DNA from: Euonymus europaeus
Lineage: Eukaryota > Streptophyta > Magnoliopsida > Celastrales > Celastraceae
Direction of reading: 5' to 3'
NCBI GenBank assembly: GCA_963580455.1
Contig: OY756968.1
Coordinates: 3,447,544 to 3,511,543, forward strand
Length of the DNA stretch: 64,000 nucleotides
In this document: positions 1 through 10,464 of the stretch, piece after piece
Layout: every line of letters begins with the position of its first letter
How positions within the stretch are numbered: the stretch's first letter is position 1
Notes under the pieces: model-generated
What the model was told of the DNA's origin: nothing
Databases searched by the model: none
What the model saw: the letters and a program-made list of their open reading frames with translations, nothing else
Made by a program: the position numbers and the translations under genes

Positions 1-2880
1 AGCAGTCTTGGCACTCTTCAAGGTGTCTGATGCTAGGTAATAGAGCCTTTTGATTCTCACCCATATTTTCCACGTAATCGTCTAAACTAGTAAGCACCTC
101 TTCGCTTTTGGATGTGTAAAAACGCAACAGTGGTGCTATGCGCTTGTGATTTCCAGAGTCTTCAACACATCCTAGTTTTACAAACCTACCAAAGTTCTTC
201 CAGAATTTTTTGTAATCCTGTAAAAGTTATCAAGTTAACCATATGCTAACTTCACAAACAAATTTTCAATGGAACAAGAAAAGGAAAATCATTATATTCT
301 TTAGCACCTCTTTATTCTCATTTTCAGAGATCTCTTGAATCATGTCAAATGTTTTCCTGACAAGCCGCTTCCGCATAATCCGCATAATCCTTACAACACA
401 TGCATTTCCCGCTTACCCCGTGCATACCATCAATAATATAATATTTAGCTTCATTTTGCTATATTGGATAAAATTGAAGATAAAACAATTGCTTCCTTCC
501 AGATGAATAATATAGGGAACACATCTCTGCATGTTATACTCCAGCCTGCTGCCTTGTCCTCCGATGGCTCTGTCATGTACTTCATTATGATAGGCCAGCC
601 AAAAACATCAAACATGTACCATCCCTTTCCATGTTGGGGTTTTTTTTGCCAAATTTTTGTCCTTTTGTGGCCAACAAATCAGAGGAAAATACTTTAAACT
701 TTAAAGGCACCAAGGAGGTGCCCATCAAAGGTACAGGGATTAGCTACAGGCAAGAGCTATAGTTTTACATTTCTTCTTTCAAGGATGTAGCTCTTATCAT
801 CTTGCGAAAATTCTCGGACAGTCATTTCATTCCAGCAAATACAGTTTCTAGGTTCCTAGATAATATAGAAAAACTATCATTGCAGATAGTGGTTATCTAT
901 TTAATGGTGTTCATATATGTTCCCATCTCAATGAGCTACAAATTATGAATGCCATTTCCAACCGAATCATGTAGCAAATTTTACAGAGCTTTCAATAACA
1001 TTAAGCTATCGATAAGTAAAAGAGCAAATCCATTAATAATCTTGAACTATAATTGGCACACTTGCCAGCTCACCATCAAAATCGTCTGAGATAAATATCC
1101 GCTTCACATACAACCGTATATTCTTTGTTTTTGGATTCACAACATCCTCGTTGTTAAGAGGACCCATTCCAGGAAGCTAGAGAACACTCCTAGACTCCAC
1201 CTCACCCTGCAAAGTTCTCAAAGCAAAGTGTTACATCCACCAACTCTACAGTCAATGTGCAAAACTGCAAAACTTTCAGTACCTCAGTGGTGAAATGTGT
1301 GTATGCAAGTGGATCCAAGAATTCATTGAATGTCTTCTTGTAAAACTCCTGGTACTCTTCTTTTTCAACTTCCTTGGGAATCCGCATCTGAAGCAGGAGA
1401 CAAAAATATGAACAAAAATGATTAACAATATGAAAAATAAAATAAAATAATGATATCCAAGCCAAGCCAACGAGTTAAAATAACAAAGATAAAATTTGAG
1501 GGGCGCTTATACTCACCCAGATAGGTTTTGTTTCATTGGCCAGTTCGCAGTCCCAATACTTTTCTGTTTTAGTTGTCTTCTTCTTTTTCTTCTTCTTCTC
1601 ACCCTTCAAACCAAGAACAAGCCTGATCAACCATCCATTATACACAAGGAGACAGTAACAGCTGGCTACAATCAGGAATGTGAAATTACCGCTTCCTTCC
1701 CTTCTTCCTCTTTCGGTTCTTCTTCCTCTTCCACCTACTCAAAAGTTCCAGATTAGTGAAGACCACTTCGACGAGCAGTTGGTTATAGTATCAGGGATGA
1801 CAGAAACAGATTCCTAGACTACAATAACAGAATTGTAAACGAAAAAGGCAGGAGCATCTCCATGCAGAATTTTCTTTTATGTATTCAAAAGATGCAGCAA
1901 GTGCGTTGGAATCATGATTCTCGTTGAGTCACAAGACAAGAACAACATGTTAAATATTCTTTTTTTCTTTTTCCTTAATGAAGAACAGAATGATAAATAT
2001 TCTCGAACATTGAATTTTATACTAAAGGTGAAGTTGAGTCAAAAATATGAGTCGTCATTAATATAAAGGAAAAATTACCAAAAATAAATGAAAAAAAAAA
2101 CAACCTATGTATTTGTTCTAAATATCCTCACCTCCACTGTTCTCGATTTTTCTTGCCATGTATAGATGGGGAAAGAAATAAACTGCGAGTAATTCTTCAC
2201 CAAATTCTGGATTCTTGTTGGTTCTGAAAATTCATACTTGTCGTCCTCCTGCAAGAGATGTACCAACATATCAGTCTTCTTTGCTAGTCACATGTACACC
2301 ACAAAAACTGAAGCTGAAGATCACCCATTGCTATTTATGTTCAAGGTGAAATTCCGCAGTTCTGGTAAACCAACATGCTTGTGTGCGTGAATGCTTGTCG
2401 CATTGACACTAAAAAACTGAAGCCCAAGAGCATCAGTTGCTATTTATGTTCAGGGTGAAATTTCACAGAAGAAAGAGATGTGGTAAACCAACATGCTTGT
2501 TTGTGTGCGATAATATACAGCAGACACATTCACAGCATATCCCAGAATTCCTCACTCACTCCATATTAAACATAAATTTAAGGAATATGGTAACTTGACT
2601 AGGAATGACAGCAGAAGCAACAGGTTCAGACATTCTCAGACTCTTTTTGGCTAATTTTATGGTATGTACGCACAGAAAAGAAACCTTATGCACCTGCAAA
2701 GTTATCCAGATTGCTAGAAACAAAAAAACAAAGAAAAGTGAAGTACCCTAAGATAAAGGGTGATTTTGCGTTCCACGGCGTAGGATATTTTCAGGATCAG
2801 TTTCTTCCCTAATTACAAAAGAGCTGCTATCAGCTGCTGCTTATCAGATCGTGGGCTTTTTGTAGAGACGACAACCTGGT
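1..2880 (-). pseudogene. Organellar HSP90 (TRAP1/HSP90-6-like) pseudogene, partial
   Basis: Broken exons of a plant organelle-targeted HSP90 chaperone, read right to left. Recognisable pieces lie at about 2880-2745 (VVVSTKSPRSDK), 2255-2130 (YSQFISFPIYTWQEKSRTVE), 1600-1514 (EKYWDCELANETKPIW), 1392-1280 (FNEFLDPLAYTHFTTE), 1195-1040 (PGMGPLNNEDVVNPKTKNIR), 400-327 (KRLVRKTFDMIQEISE) and 216-1 (NHKRIAPLLRF, then SLDDYVENMGENQKA). The wording of the last block fits the mitochondrial HSP90-6 type better than the plastid HSP90-5. Damage seen: a frameshift after SPRSDK, a TAG where the conserved VLY tyrosine codon should be (near 1170), loss of the following FPRYLSFVKG exon, and a 2-base deletion near position 35 that shifts the frame before YYLASDTLKSAK. 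The ATPase domain is absent to the right of 2880. Introns are kept, so this is a duplicated gene copy, not a retrocopy. The left end runs out of the window. Confidence 0.9.
2303..2515. repeat. Diverged tandem duplication, about 108 bp x 2
   Basis: Two adjacent copies share 'ttgctatttatgttca' and 'ggtaaaccaacatgcttg', about 108 bp apart, inside an intron of the HSP90 pseudogene. The second copy has small insertions. Confidence 0.7.
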
Positions 2881-4516
2881 TGCACATGATGGATAAGAAT
2901 GAGCCATATCAATAACTGCTGTCATAATCATCAATAGAAGCCCAAAAATCTCTCCAAAAATAAAATATTTTCTTACTACCCCACTATAGTCCAGACTCAA
3001 AGGCTACAATTTTCCAACATTGGCAATTAAACAGGAAATTCACTTGAACGGCTTTTTTAAATAAAATAAATATTTATTTTCTACTAAAAATTGGAAACCG
3101 ACTAAATAGTTTAGCCAAAGTATGTCAAAAAAATTAATAAAAATGACCGTTGACATCACTACCTTCTTCCATTTAACCCATGACTAGAAAATTCTACTAA
3201 AATTTTATCTTGATATAAGCACACGCATTTTTGTAGATTTTCAAAAAAAAATCAATTTTGCACACTCATCGATGCCCCATTCATTGGTTTCGTAGCGAAT
3301 GCTTACTTGGGTTGATTCTCCACCATTATTTTCTCATCAATTGTTTATCTCATGACTCATGGTTCTTAATCTCAACTCTCAAAAGATTATGTTCAATTTC
3401 CTTTAGTAAAACATTCTCTGTTGGTTGAAAATCTTTGATCTTTGTTAATGTTGGAAACAGGTTTTGATTATTAAAAGTTGGTGTATCTCACAAAGATCGT
3501 TAGTCAATAAAAATGGAAACTGAAAAATGCGGAAAATAAAATAAATAAAAACACCACAATTTTAACGAGGAAACCTTGCTGGGAAAAATCTCGAGTCTAT
3601 GAGCGACCAACCTTGAGGAACAATCCACTAATAACAAATCAGGAGTTACAACCATATCTTTGAACTAAAGACATCGCTCATCCCTCTCATTCAGTGTCTT
3701 GTTTCAAACTCACTGAACCCAACAAGGTAAAGTCCACTCTTGAATCCCTCACGAGTCTTCACACACAAGTAACTCACAAATAACAACTTTCAATACACAC
3801 AATCCTCACTGCAAATCACTCATTAAACACTCAAATTCACACATGAAACAATGAAGTTATTTGCACAAAAATCAAAGCTTCAATCTCTCTCAAAAATAGT
3901 AACTTCGGTAACTACAAAACTAGCTTGCATGGAGTATTTAAGCCCAATGTGTGTCTTGAATATGAAGACTTCTTTTCCCACAAGCAATCTTATCAATCTA
4001 TCACTTGAAAAGATATAACACACATCCAATACTAAAAGTGATAACATATGCATGATAAAATATAAGAATATCTCCACGTGCCATGAACCCAACATGTATT
4101 AATCACTAACTTTGAAAACAACCACAAACACTTTACTTACACGGCATCTTTATATTTTAACTCCCAATGGAACACTACTTACATACCCACATGTGGACAG
4201 TCCTATTATAATAGAATACCTATCACAATTCTATAAGACATTTCATTAAACAAGAACACATGCACCACATTACATAAAGCTCATCATGAAATAAGAATTG
4301 AAAGCCCATACATTACGGAAGTAAGCTACTGCAGCATTTTAGTAAGTTACACTATTGCACATAATCACCCAATTGTCACACATGCATCAAGCAAAAACCA
4401 ACAAAACTTACACCAATGCACATAATCACCCAATTATCAAAATTTGATTGGTTAAATATATCTCACAATTGTCAATTAGTTTTTTTCCTTAAATTAAAAA
4501 ACCAACAATTATGTTA
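2881..4516. other. Intergenic, possibly retrotransposon-derived
   Basis: I see no gene here. The part from 3449 (TGTTGGAAACAG) to 4507 (ending CCAACA) has the short inverted ends of an LTR and a sequence style common in plant Copia LTRs. No matching 5-bp target duplication is visible (gttaa against attat), so a solo LTR is only a possibility. Confidence 0.3.
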
Positions 4517-4893
4517 ACAATGTCATGATTTAGCTGATTTGTTGACCAAGGAAGGTACAAGAAGGGATACTGATTTTGTTGTATGGTTTTGAATTTATTT
4601 CCCTCAACAGTGACTGTGGTTACTGTTGGTTCTTTTACTCTCATGATAGGTTTCTTGACAAGGGGTAATTGGAGCCTAATCTCATTTATTTCTTTAATTT
4701 CTAGTTTAGCTTTTTTTCTTGTTTTGTGGTAGTTCGCTGGGTATTTTATTTTGTTGTTCCCTCTTTTTTGTTTGTCTTCTCCTTAAAGATTTCGATTGTT
4801 TATTGGTGTTCCTCCGCCATTGGTGAGAGCTTATTAATACACCCTGTGGTTAAGCCTTTTTATCAAAAAAAATAAAAGACAATGTCATGATTT
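4517..4893 (+). mobile_element. 5'-truncated L1 LINE with 15-bp target duplication
   Basis: The insert 4532-4878 is flanked by exact copies of acaatgtcatgattt (4517-4531 and 4879-4893). It starts in frame with the end of a LINE ORF2 RNase H region (LADLLTKEGTRRDTDF, stop shortly after), continues through a T-rich 3' untranslated region, and ends in 'cctttttatcaaaaaaa', the usual plant L1 terminus. This is a textbook target-primed insertion of a 5'-truncated copy. It lies directly upstream of the recognisable NPF fragment. Confidence 0.88.
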
Positions 4894-5330
4894 GTGTCTA
4901 GCTCAAAGCCTTGTGATGGTGGTGTTTGTCATGAACCGAGGAAGATTCATGAGATTGTTTTCTTCCTTGCAATCTACTTGAATCTTGATCTCTGTTGGAA
5001 CTGGAGGGCATGAACCTTCTTTGGAGACTTTTAGAACATATCAATTCGACGATAATCACCCAGAAGAGAGTAAGAGGAAGATGGCATCCTTCAATTGGTG
5101 GAACGTTGGACTATTTGCTGGACTTATGCTTGGTGTGACTGTAATGCTTTATGCTCAATATCATATGAGCTAGGGCGTCACAGACATAATTCTCACCATA
5201 ATCATAGCTATTTCTTTGATTATCTATGTTATCGGAAGGCTAAGTTACCGGTACCAAAAACCAAAAGGAAGCCCCTTAACGCCACTGTTTCAGGTTCTTT
5301 GGGTAGTAGGGTGTGAATGCACAAATGGTT
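4893..5330 (+). pseudogene. NPF (NRT1/PTR) transporter pseudogene fragment
   Basis: One exon's worth of a nitrate/peptide transporter of the NPF (major facilitator) family. In order it shows SSKPCDGGVCHEPRKIHEI, then FFLAIYL, a frameshift near 4985, ISVGTGGHEPSLETFR, QFDDNHPEE, SFNWWNVGLFAGLMLGVTV, and after a stop VTDIILTIIIAISLIIYVIG and YRYQKPKGSPLTPLFQV. The family normally reads S-W-G here; TGG has become TAG at about 5173. The conserved GTGGHKP, QFD and SFFNWW signatures are all recognisable. No exon encoding the rest of the roughly 600-residue protein is visible, so this is a truncated, dead fragment. Confidence 0.87.
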
Positions 5331-5349
5331 CGCCCAGTGGGGTGTTTAC

Positions 5350-5533
5350 AAACTAGGGTTTTTTTTTTGATAAAACCAGATCATATATAAAAAGAAAAGA
5401 GGAAGAAAAAGAAGGGCATCAATGTGGATGGCCTGAGAAGGAAGACACAGAGGGGAGGGAGCAGAAGAAATAAAGAGAGATTACATGATCCCTAGGATTA
5501 AGACCAGATCATATATAAAAAAGAAAACTAGGA
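5350..5533 (-). mobile_element. Probable short LINE/SINE insertion, minus orientation
   Basis: A T-run followed by 'gataaaa' is the reverse complement of the L1-type terminus seen at 4862-4876. The flanks share aaactagg (5350-5357 and 5525-5532), a likely target duplication. Inside, 'accagatcatatataaaaa' occurs at 5375 and again at 5503. The element type cannot be fixed from so short a piece. Confidence 0.5.
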
Positions 5534-6524
5534 TTTTTTTAGTTGTCTAAAGTTGAATGAAAAAATATGAGGTTAATAAAACATGTGATCACCAAAAGAT
5601 GACCCATGTCTCATTTTCGCTATCCAAAGTCAAATGTTTCCGGTGACCACGTGTTTTATTAATCTCAAGTTTGACTGTATGGTTTTGGGCAAAACTGCTC
5701 AAGTGATCAATATGAAACAAAATTAGAAGTTGGGTGATGATTAATGAAGTTGAAATATTTGATATTTGGTTAACGACAAATGTAACATGGATAACCTTTG
5801 AGTGATCACATGTTCTATTAGCCTCCACCAATTCAGAGACAACTCCACAAGTTATCAATCATATGCAATATATTTGTTGATGTAATGATTGTAACCTTTT
5901 GAAAGAACATAATGAGCGAAAATCATAGGGATTTCGACACCTTTATGTGCAAGGTGACATTGTATTTGCGGCGCCGCTTAATTTTTTCGTTTGAATCTCT
6001 CACACTTGCACGATTTCATCTAGCACGAACACGGTCGCACTAGAGAAATAAAAGCAGGTGGATTGTGTAACTTTTTACGAGATGGAGAAATAAATTCATG
6101 CAATTTACATAAATATCAAAATTCAAAGAAATTCAATCTAAAATAACAGAGTTGATTTAGTGTGAGATCACTTCAGTTGATCAAGATGAGATAATTGTAG
6201 ACGGTAGTCAATTACAAAGAGAATGACTGTACATATGATTATAGGCCCATGGGCCATAACCCCCAGCCTAAAGGTGGGGCCGGACCTAAGAGAACGGCTC
6301 AATATTATTTGAAATAAATTTTATAGATATGTATATACAATAATACACCCACATGCTTGGAAATCAAGCTTCGATTATAAATATACGTTAGAAACATCTG
6401 TAAATTGTGATTTCATATATAAAAACCTAGCCAGATTGATTTGAAATCGTCCATTCGTTCTATTTACAGAACGTCTGATTCTCATATACAGCATCTTTTA
6501 CTCATTTGTCTTTTGAGTCATTTT
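5534..6524. other. Intergenic, no gene seen
   Basis: AT-rich sequence with no convincing reading frame. The last 80 bp form the left target site of the retrotransposon that starts at 6530. Confidence 0.5.
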
Positions 6525-6529
6525 GTATC

Positions 6530-7454
6530 TGATGACGTCAAAAAGGTGCCAGTACCAAGAAGACGATCAGTCGGTCAGACCTACAGTCTTGTAAGACTAG
6601 CAAGGGTGAAGACCCTTCCAAGGAGCCGACCAGCCGACCAGTGATCACCTTTCAGGGAGCCGAGGTGCTGAACAGCCGACCAGGGATCACCTTCCAGGGA
6701 GCCGACCAGTCGGGAAGCCGAGCAGGGGTGACCTTCCAGGGAGCCGACCAGGGGTGACCTTCCAGGGAGCCGAGGTGCCGAGCAGCCGACCAGGGATCAC
6801 CTTCCAGGGAGCCGACCAGCCGGGCAAGAGTGACCTTCCAGGGAGCCAAGCAGCCGACCAGGGGTCACCTTCCAGGAAGCCGACCAGCCGGGCAAGGGTG
6901 ACCTTCCAGGAAGCCGAGCAGCCGACCAGCCGACCAGGGATTTAAGCCTGGGTGTCCAGGCAGTCAGGAGCTTACCTACCAGGCAGTCAGGAGCTTACCT
7001 ACCAGGCAGTCAGGCAGCTTACCTACTAGGCAGGACTTTTAGGGATTCAGGTCCTTCCAAGGAACCGACCAGACAAGCGATCCTGCAACCAAGCACAATG
7101 AGCAAAGGTGAGCTAAAGGCCGCACCAGAGGTAGTCCTCTGGCGTTGGCGCTCCGACGCTCAAGTCAGTTGGTATTTAATCAGGTGAGCTCCTCGGACTA
7201 GAGCTCTCAATTTGCCAAAGTTTAGATTATGATTCAGTTGGATAATACCTGACTTGCTGAGCCTTATATAGGGCTGGAGACCACTGTTGAAGTGGGTCTT
7301 TCCATTATGATTGTGGACCACATCCAGCTGTTTTTCACCTTGGTAGGTCTAGCTGGTGCACTCTTACCGAGGAGACTGTCTGGTAGGCATGAAGAGTCTT
7401 GGTCCACATATGACGTGGCGGAGCACCATTGGTGGGGGTATTTTTGTAATATCA
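6530..7454 (-). repeat. 3' LTR (left copy)
   Basis: Begins TGATGACGTC and ends GTAATATCA on the plus strand. It contains a GC-rich array of imperfect units built on 'gccgaccag' and 'gatcaccttccaggga' (about 6620-6930) and a second array of 'caggcagtcaggagcttacc' units (about 6955-7030). Confidence 0.95.
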
Positions 7455-7620
7455 GTTGCCCCCCAACTCCCTTATCGAGGCGTCGCTTTGCGCAGATCGA
7501 TGAGAGGAGTAATTATGCCATTCCATTAATGAGGAGATGACAGCCCAGACCCTTGGATCAACGGTCCATGATTGCGCGGCTCATTGGCCATCTGTTTCTG
7601 GCCGTTGATTGGTTTTCTGC

Positions 7621-7628
7621 TATAAAAG
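7621..7628 (+). promoter_or_regulatory. TATA-like box on the antisense strand of the retrotransposon
   Basis: TATAAAAG lies upstream of the antisense open frame at 7767-8039, on the strand opposite to gag and pol. The flanking 'ggggcctaagggcct' is GC-rich. A promoter role is inferred from sequence only. Confidence 0.4.
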
Positions 7629-7766
7629 GGGCCTAAGGGCCTGGTCATTCCACACATTTCCTAAGATTTGAGAGCGCTTACCGAGCAGTCGTAAAACAAT
7701 TTTTTGTAAAATCCTCCTTGGTAGATTACCCTTGTGTCATTCTCCATTGGGAAGGGACCACCTTGA

Positions 7767-8039
7767 GGAGTCCAAGGAGGAGATCCTTCAGCCTTTAGAA
7801 AAGCTGAGCAGAGGAGGAAAAGAGGCCTTGCAGAAACCGGCTTCTCAGAGGAGGAGGCTTCTGATGAGGAAGTTGAAGTGGTGGAGGAAGAAGAGACGGT
7901 AGCTGCCGATCAAGGGTCATTGCCAGACCAGTCTCATCATCCGCCAGTTTTGACTACCGAGGAGGTACCTTCGTCGGTTCCTGGAGACACACTTCCTGCC
8001 GAGGAGCCGGTCTCAGAAGTTCCTTCCTTAGATGCTTAG
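7767..8039 (+). CDS. Antisense additional ORF remnant in the retrotransposon
   Basis: An open frame of 90 codons between pol and the 3' LTR, on the strand opposite to gag. It has no ATG and is bounded on the left by a TGA at 7764-7766, so it is a remnant or the last exon of a spliced transcript. The product is very acidic: it starts basic (AEQRRKRGL), then has runs such as SEEEASDEEVEVVEEEE and a Pro/Glu/Ser-rich tail ending VSEVPSLDA. Extra ORFs between pol and the 3' LTR, in either orientation, are known in Tat-lineage elements (maize Grande is an example); their function is unknown. I recognise no domain. The TATA-like box at 7621 is in the right orientation to drive it. Confidence 0.5.
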   Translation, partial: GVQGGDPSAFRKAEQRRKRGLAETGFSEEEASDEEVEVVEEEETVAADQGSLPDQSHHPPVLTTEEVPSSVPGDTLPAEEPVSEVPSLDA

Positions 8040-8200
8040 GTCTTCCTCTGTATGGGCTTAGCCCCCTTTTTGTTCTGCTTCTTTACTTGTAATGAACCTG
8101 TTTGAATTTTAATGTAATCAGAATTCGTGACTGCTCAGTAATGCATATTATATACTTCTGTATATTTTTTGTTTATATTTGATTTTCATCATGCTTTTGT

Positions 8201-8690
8201 GGTCGGTAAGCCGACCAGTCTTCTTGCATTTTTTGGACTTTTAAGTCTCAAATCTTCTTAAGTATTTCAGAGAATGAAGATACTTCCCTGGTCGGTAGGC
8301 CTCCCAGGGTCTTTGTGTCTTTGCTTTCATGGAAGCTTTTTATTCCTTTTAGGAATACTCGAATGCCATCTTCGTCGGTAGGCCGACAGTGGCGCTTTTC
8401 TTTGAAGATCTTTTTTCCTTTTAGGAATGTCTGGAATGCCATCTTGGTCGGTAGACCGACTGTGGCGTTGATCTTTGAAGATCTTTCTTCCTTTTAGGAA
8501 TGTCTGGAATGCCATCTTGGTCGGTAGACCGACTGTGGCGTTGATCTTTGAAGATCTTTATTCCTTTTAGGAATGTCTGGAATGCCATCTTGGTCGGTAG
8601 ACCGACTGTGGCTCTTGGACCCTCTTTTTTGGGGTCTTGAGTCTTCATTGTTGAGTAGATACTATCCTGGTCGGTAGGCCGACCAGGCTT
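8201..8690. repeat. Array of GGTCGG palindromes with a 73-bp tandem repeat
   Basis: From 8352 to about 8620 a 73-bp unit repeats nearly four times (starts 8352, 8424, 8497, 8570). Each unit carries an inverted repeat of the form GGTCGGTAGRCCGAC. Looser copies flank the array at 8201-8216 and 8667-8687; the last, CTGGTCGGTAGGCCGACCAG, is an 8-bp-stem palindrome. The same CCGACCAG word builds the tandem repeats inside both LTRs. Confidence 0.9.
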
Positions 8691-8938
8691 ATAGTGTCTT
8701 CATTTCCTCTTTTTGGAAATTTGATTTAGTCTGGTCATCTTGTGACGCTGGTAGGTATTGCATTGATACTTAGCCAATTTTTTGGCTAAGTTTGCATGTT
8801 GTCCAGGTCAAAGCCTTCTCCTGCATTGCGATACTTTATTTTGGGTAAGAGACCTGAACTTTTATTCATTCCTGCATGTTCAAAACTGAAAAGCAGATAT
8901 ACACATAAATAGAAACTATCATGTGTTACAATGAAACA

Positions 8939-9334
8939 TTAGACATAGTATCTTCGAAGATTATCCACATTCCAGGGTCTCATATCCCCGGGCTTCCTTG
9001 GATCTTCGATTTTGTATGTGCCTTCTTTCAAGATTTTCACAACTAGGTAGGGTCCTTCCCAAGTTTCACCTAGCTTACCTGGATGCTTTCCTGTGGCTAC
9101 TACCTTTCTTAAAACAAGGTCTCCAACAGAGAACTTTCTCCTCTTTACTCGCCTGTTGTGGTATTGAGTTGTTCTCTGTTTATATGCAGCAGTCCGGATC
9201 CTTGCATTCTCCCATGTCCCTTCTGGGAGATCAAGGTTATTGAGTAGTAGCTCATCATTTATTGACTCTTCAAAGTTGGCGGTCCTCAGTGAGGGGACCC
9301 CGATCTCGACTGGGATAACTTCCTCGATCGCCAC
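8939..9334 (-). pseudogene. Retrotransposon pol, C-terminal integrase tail only
   Basis: Encodes about 131 residues matching the end of Tat-lineage Gypsy polyproteins: IPVEIGVPSLR, then ARIRTAAYKQRTTQYHNRRV, VGDLVLRKV, GKLGETWEGPY, and the terminal RPWNVDNLRRYY. This is the chromodomain-less integrase C-terminus. The frame opens at GTG rather than ATG because everything upstream, including the catalytic DDE core, reverse transcriptase and protease, is deleted. It runs out of frame over the end of gag, so it is unlikely to be translated. Confidence 0.92.
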
Positions 9335-10424
9335 CTGACCCTCCTAGGCGGTCACCTGAGCCTCTAGCTCTATCAGGGGAGGTTCGTATAGCAAACCGAG
9401 AAGACTTCAATGAATCAGTCGCCTTGATATATTTCTCAGTCCTAACCAGAAGTTCATCCATGGACCGGGGTGCATCAGTGCACAATGAATTGCAGAACTG
9501 CTCATGACGGACGGTCCTGATCAGAGCAGCATTTGCCACAGCAATCTGTACATCTGGGATCTCCAAGCACATTTGGTTGAATCTCCCAATAAAGTCACGA
9601 AACGATTCTCCTTTCTCGTGTTCGATCACCATCAGATCTTGATTGGTGGTTTTAGGCTTCCTAGCACTTGCAAATCGAAGGCTGAACTTCCTGGAGAGAT
9701 CCTGGAAGCTGTAAATGCTATGTCTGGGAAGGTTGATAAACCAAGTCCGAGCTGGCCCAATAAGTGTAGAGGGGAAGGCCTTGCACAACACTGCATCTGA
9801 GGCCCCTCGACACTCCATCATAGACTTGTATCCCATGACATGGTCATAAGGATCTCTTTTTCCATCATACTGCTCCAGGTTGGGGAGCTTGAAGTCACGA
9901 GGTATTTCTGTCTCAAGGATATCCCTAGACAGGGGAGTCATGGAACTGTCCCACATTTCATCAACGATACCGCGTCCCTGGAGGGCAGCTATCTTGCGGT
10001 CCACCTCTTGAAGGTGCCTATTGACATCATCATTGATGTGGGAGTAATGGGTGTTCCTATTGGTATTGAAATTTCCCTCTCGGTTCTCATCCCTCATCTT
10101 GCTCCTGGAATCTAGAGAACCTGAGTTTCCATCTCCCTCGTTCCTTTCAGTGGTCCAAGGTGGGCCTTGCTGGTTAGCCATCATCATCTCAGTGAGGAGC
10201 TGCACTTGTTGGCAGAGTTGATTAAACCGTGCAGCACTGATGGGAGGACCAGCTGCCTCCTGTGGTGGTGCTTGAACGTTTCCTCCTTCTCGGACTTGAG
10301 GTGCATCCAAGGGCACCTCATGCCTTGCGAGATTCCCATAATCTTGGTGTTGCTGCCCGGCATCATCTACCAGATGATGGGCATGAGATGTCTCAGGATC
10401 GTTGGTTCTTCGAGGTCTAACCAT
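9270..10424 (-). CDS. Retrotransposon gag, C-terminally truncated
   Basis: A 384-codon frame starting MVRPRRTND. Residues about 175-325 form the retrotransposon gag (capsid) domain, with LPNLEQYDGKRDPYDHVMGY, CKAFPSTLIGPARTWFINLP and GESFRDFIGRFNQ, typical of the Tat/Retand branch. Gag forms the particle that packages element RNA. The basic tail (SPDRARGSGDRLGG) is reached, but the frame then crosses the deletion joint near 9335-9365 and ends in out-of-frame integrase sequence. No CCHC zinc knuckle remains. The start lies 40 bp after the 5' LTR and primer-binding site, a normal position. The intact frame fits a recently mobilised non-autonomous element. Confidence 0.93.
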   Translation of the reverse strand: MVRPRRTNDPETSHAHHLVDDAGQQHQDYGNLARHEVPLDAPQVREGGNVQAPPQEAAGPPISAARFNQLCQQVQLLTEMMMANQQGPPWTTERNEGDGNSGSLDSRSKMRDENREGNFNTNRNTHYSHINDDVNRHLQEVDRKIAALQGRGIVDEMWDSSMTPLSRDILETEIPRDFKLPNLEQYDGKRDPYDHVMGYKSMMECRGASDAVLCKAFPSTLIGPARTWFINLPRHSIYSFQDLSRKFSLRFASARKPKTTNQDLMVIEHEKGESFRDFIGRFNQMCLEIPDVQIAVANAALIRTVRHEQFCNSLCTDAPRSMDELLVRTEKYIKATDSLKSSRFAIRTSPDRARGSGDRLGGSGGDRGSYPSRDRGPLTEDRQL

Positions 10425-10446
10425 TGTAAGGGAACTTAGTCGTTTT

Positions 10447-10464
10447 CCACAGACGGCGCCAAAC
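10447..10464 (-). other. Putative primer-binding site
   Basis: On the element strand GTTTGGCGCCGTCTGTGG directly follows the 5' LTR. TTGGCGCC-type sites next to the LTR are characteristic of Tat/Ogre elements and pair with a tRNA 3' end. I did not determine which tRNA. Confidence 0.65.

Noticed and set aside
3449..4507. Solo LTR with TGTTGG..CCAACA ends
   Set aside because: Kept only as a low-confidence note because no target duplication and no related copy are visible in the window.
6652..6945. Frames rich in SLEGDPWSA-like or TFQGAEVPSS-like repeats
   Set aside because: They are translations of the LTR tandem array and have no coding support.
8248..8648. Overlapping minus-strand frames with repeated MAFQTFLKG
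   Set aside because: They arise from the 73-bp non-coding tandem repeat.
9504..10439. Several plus-strand frames of 60-98 codons opposite gag
   Set aside because: They are shadows of the minus-strand gag frame; none shows family similarity or a start context.
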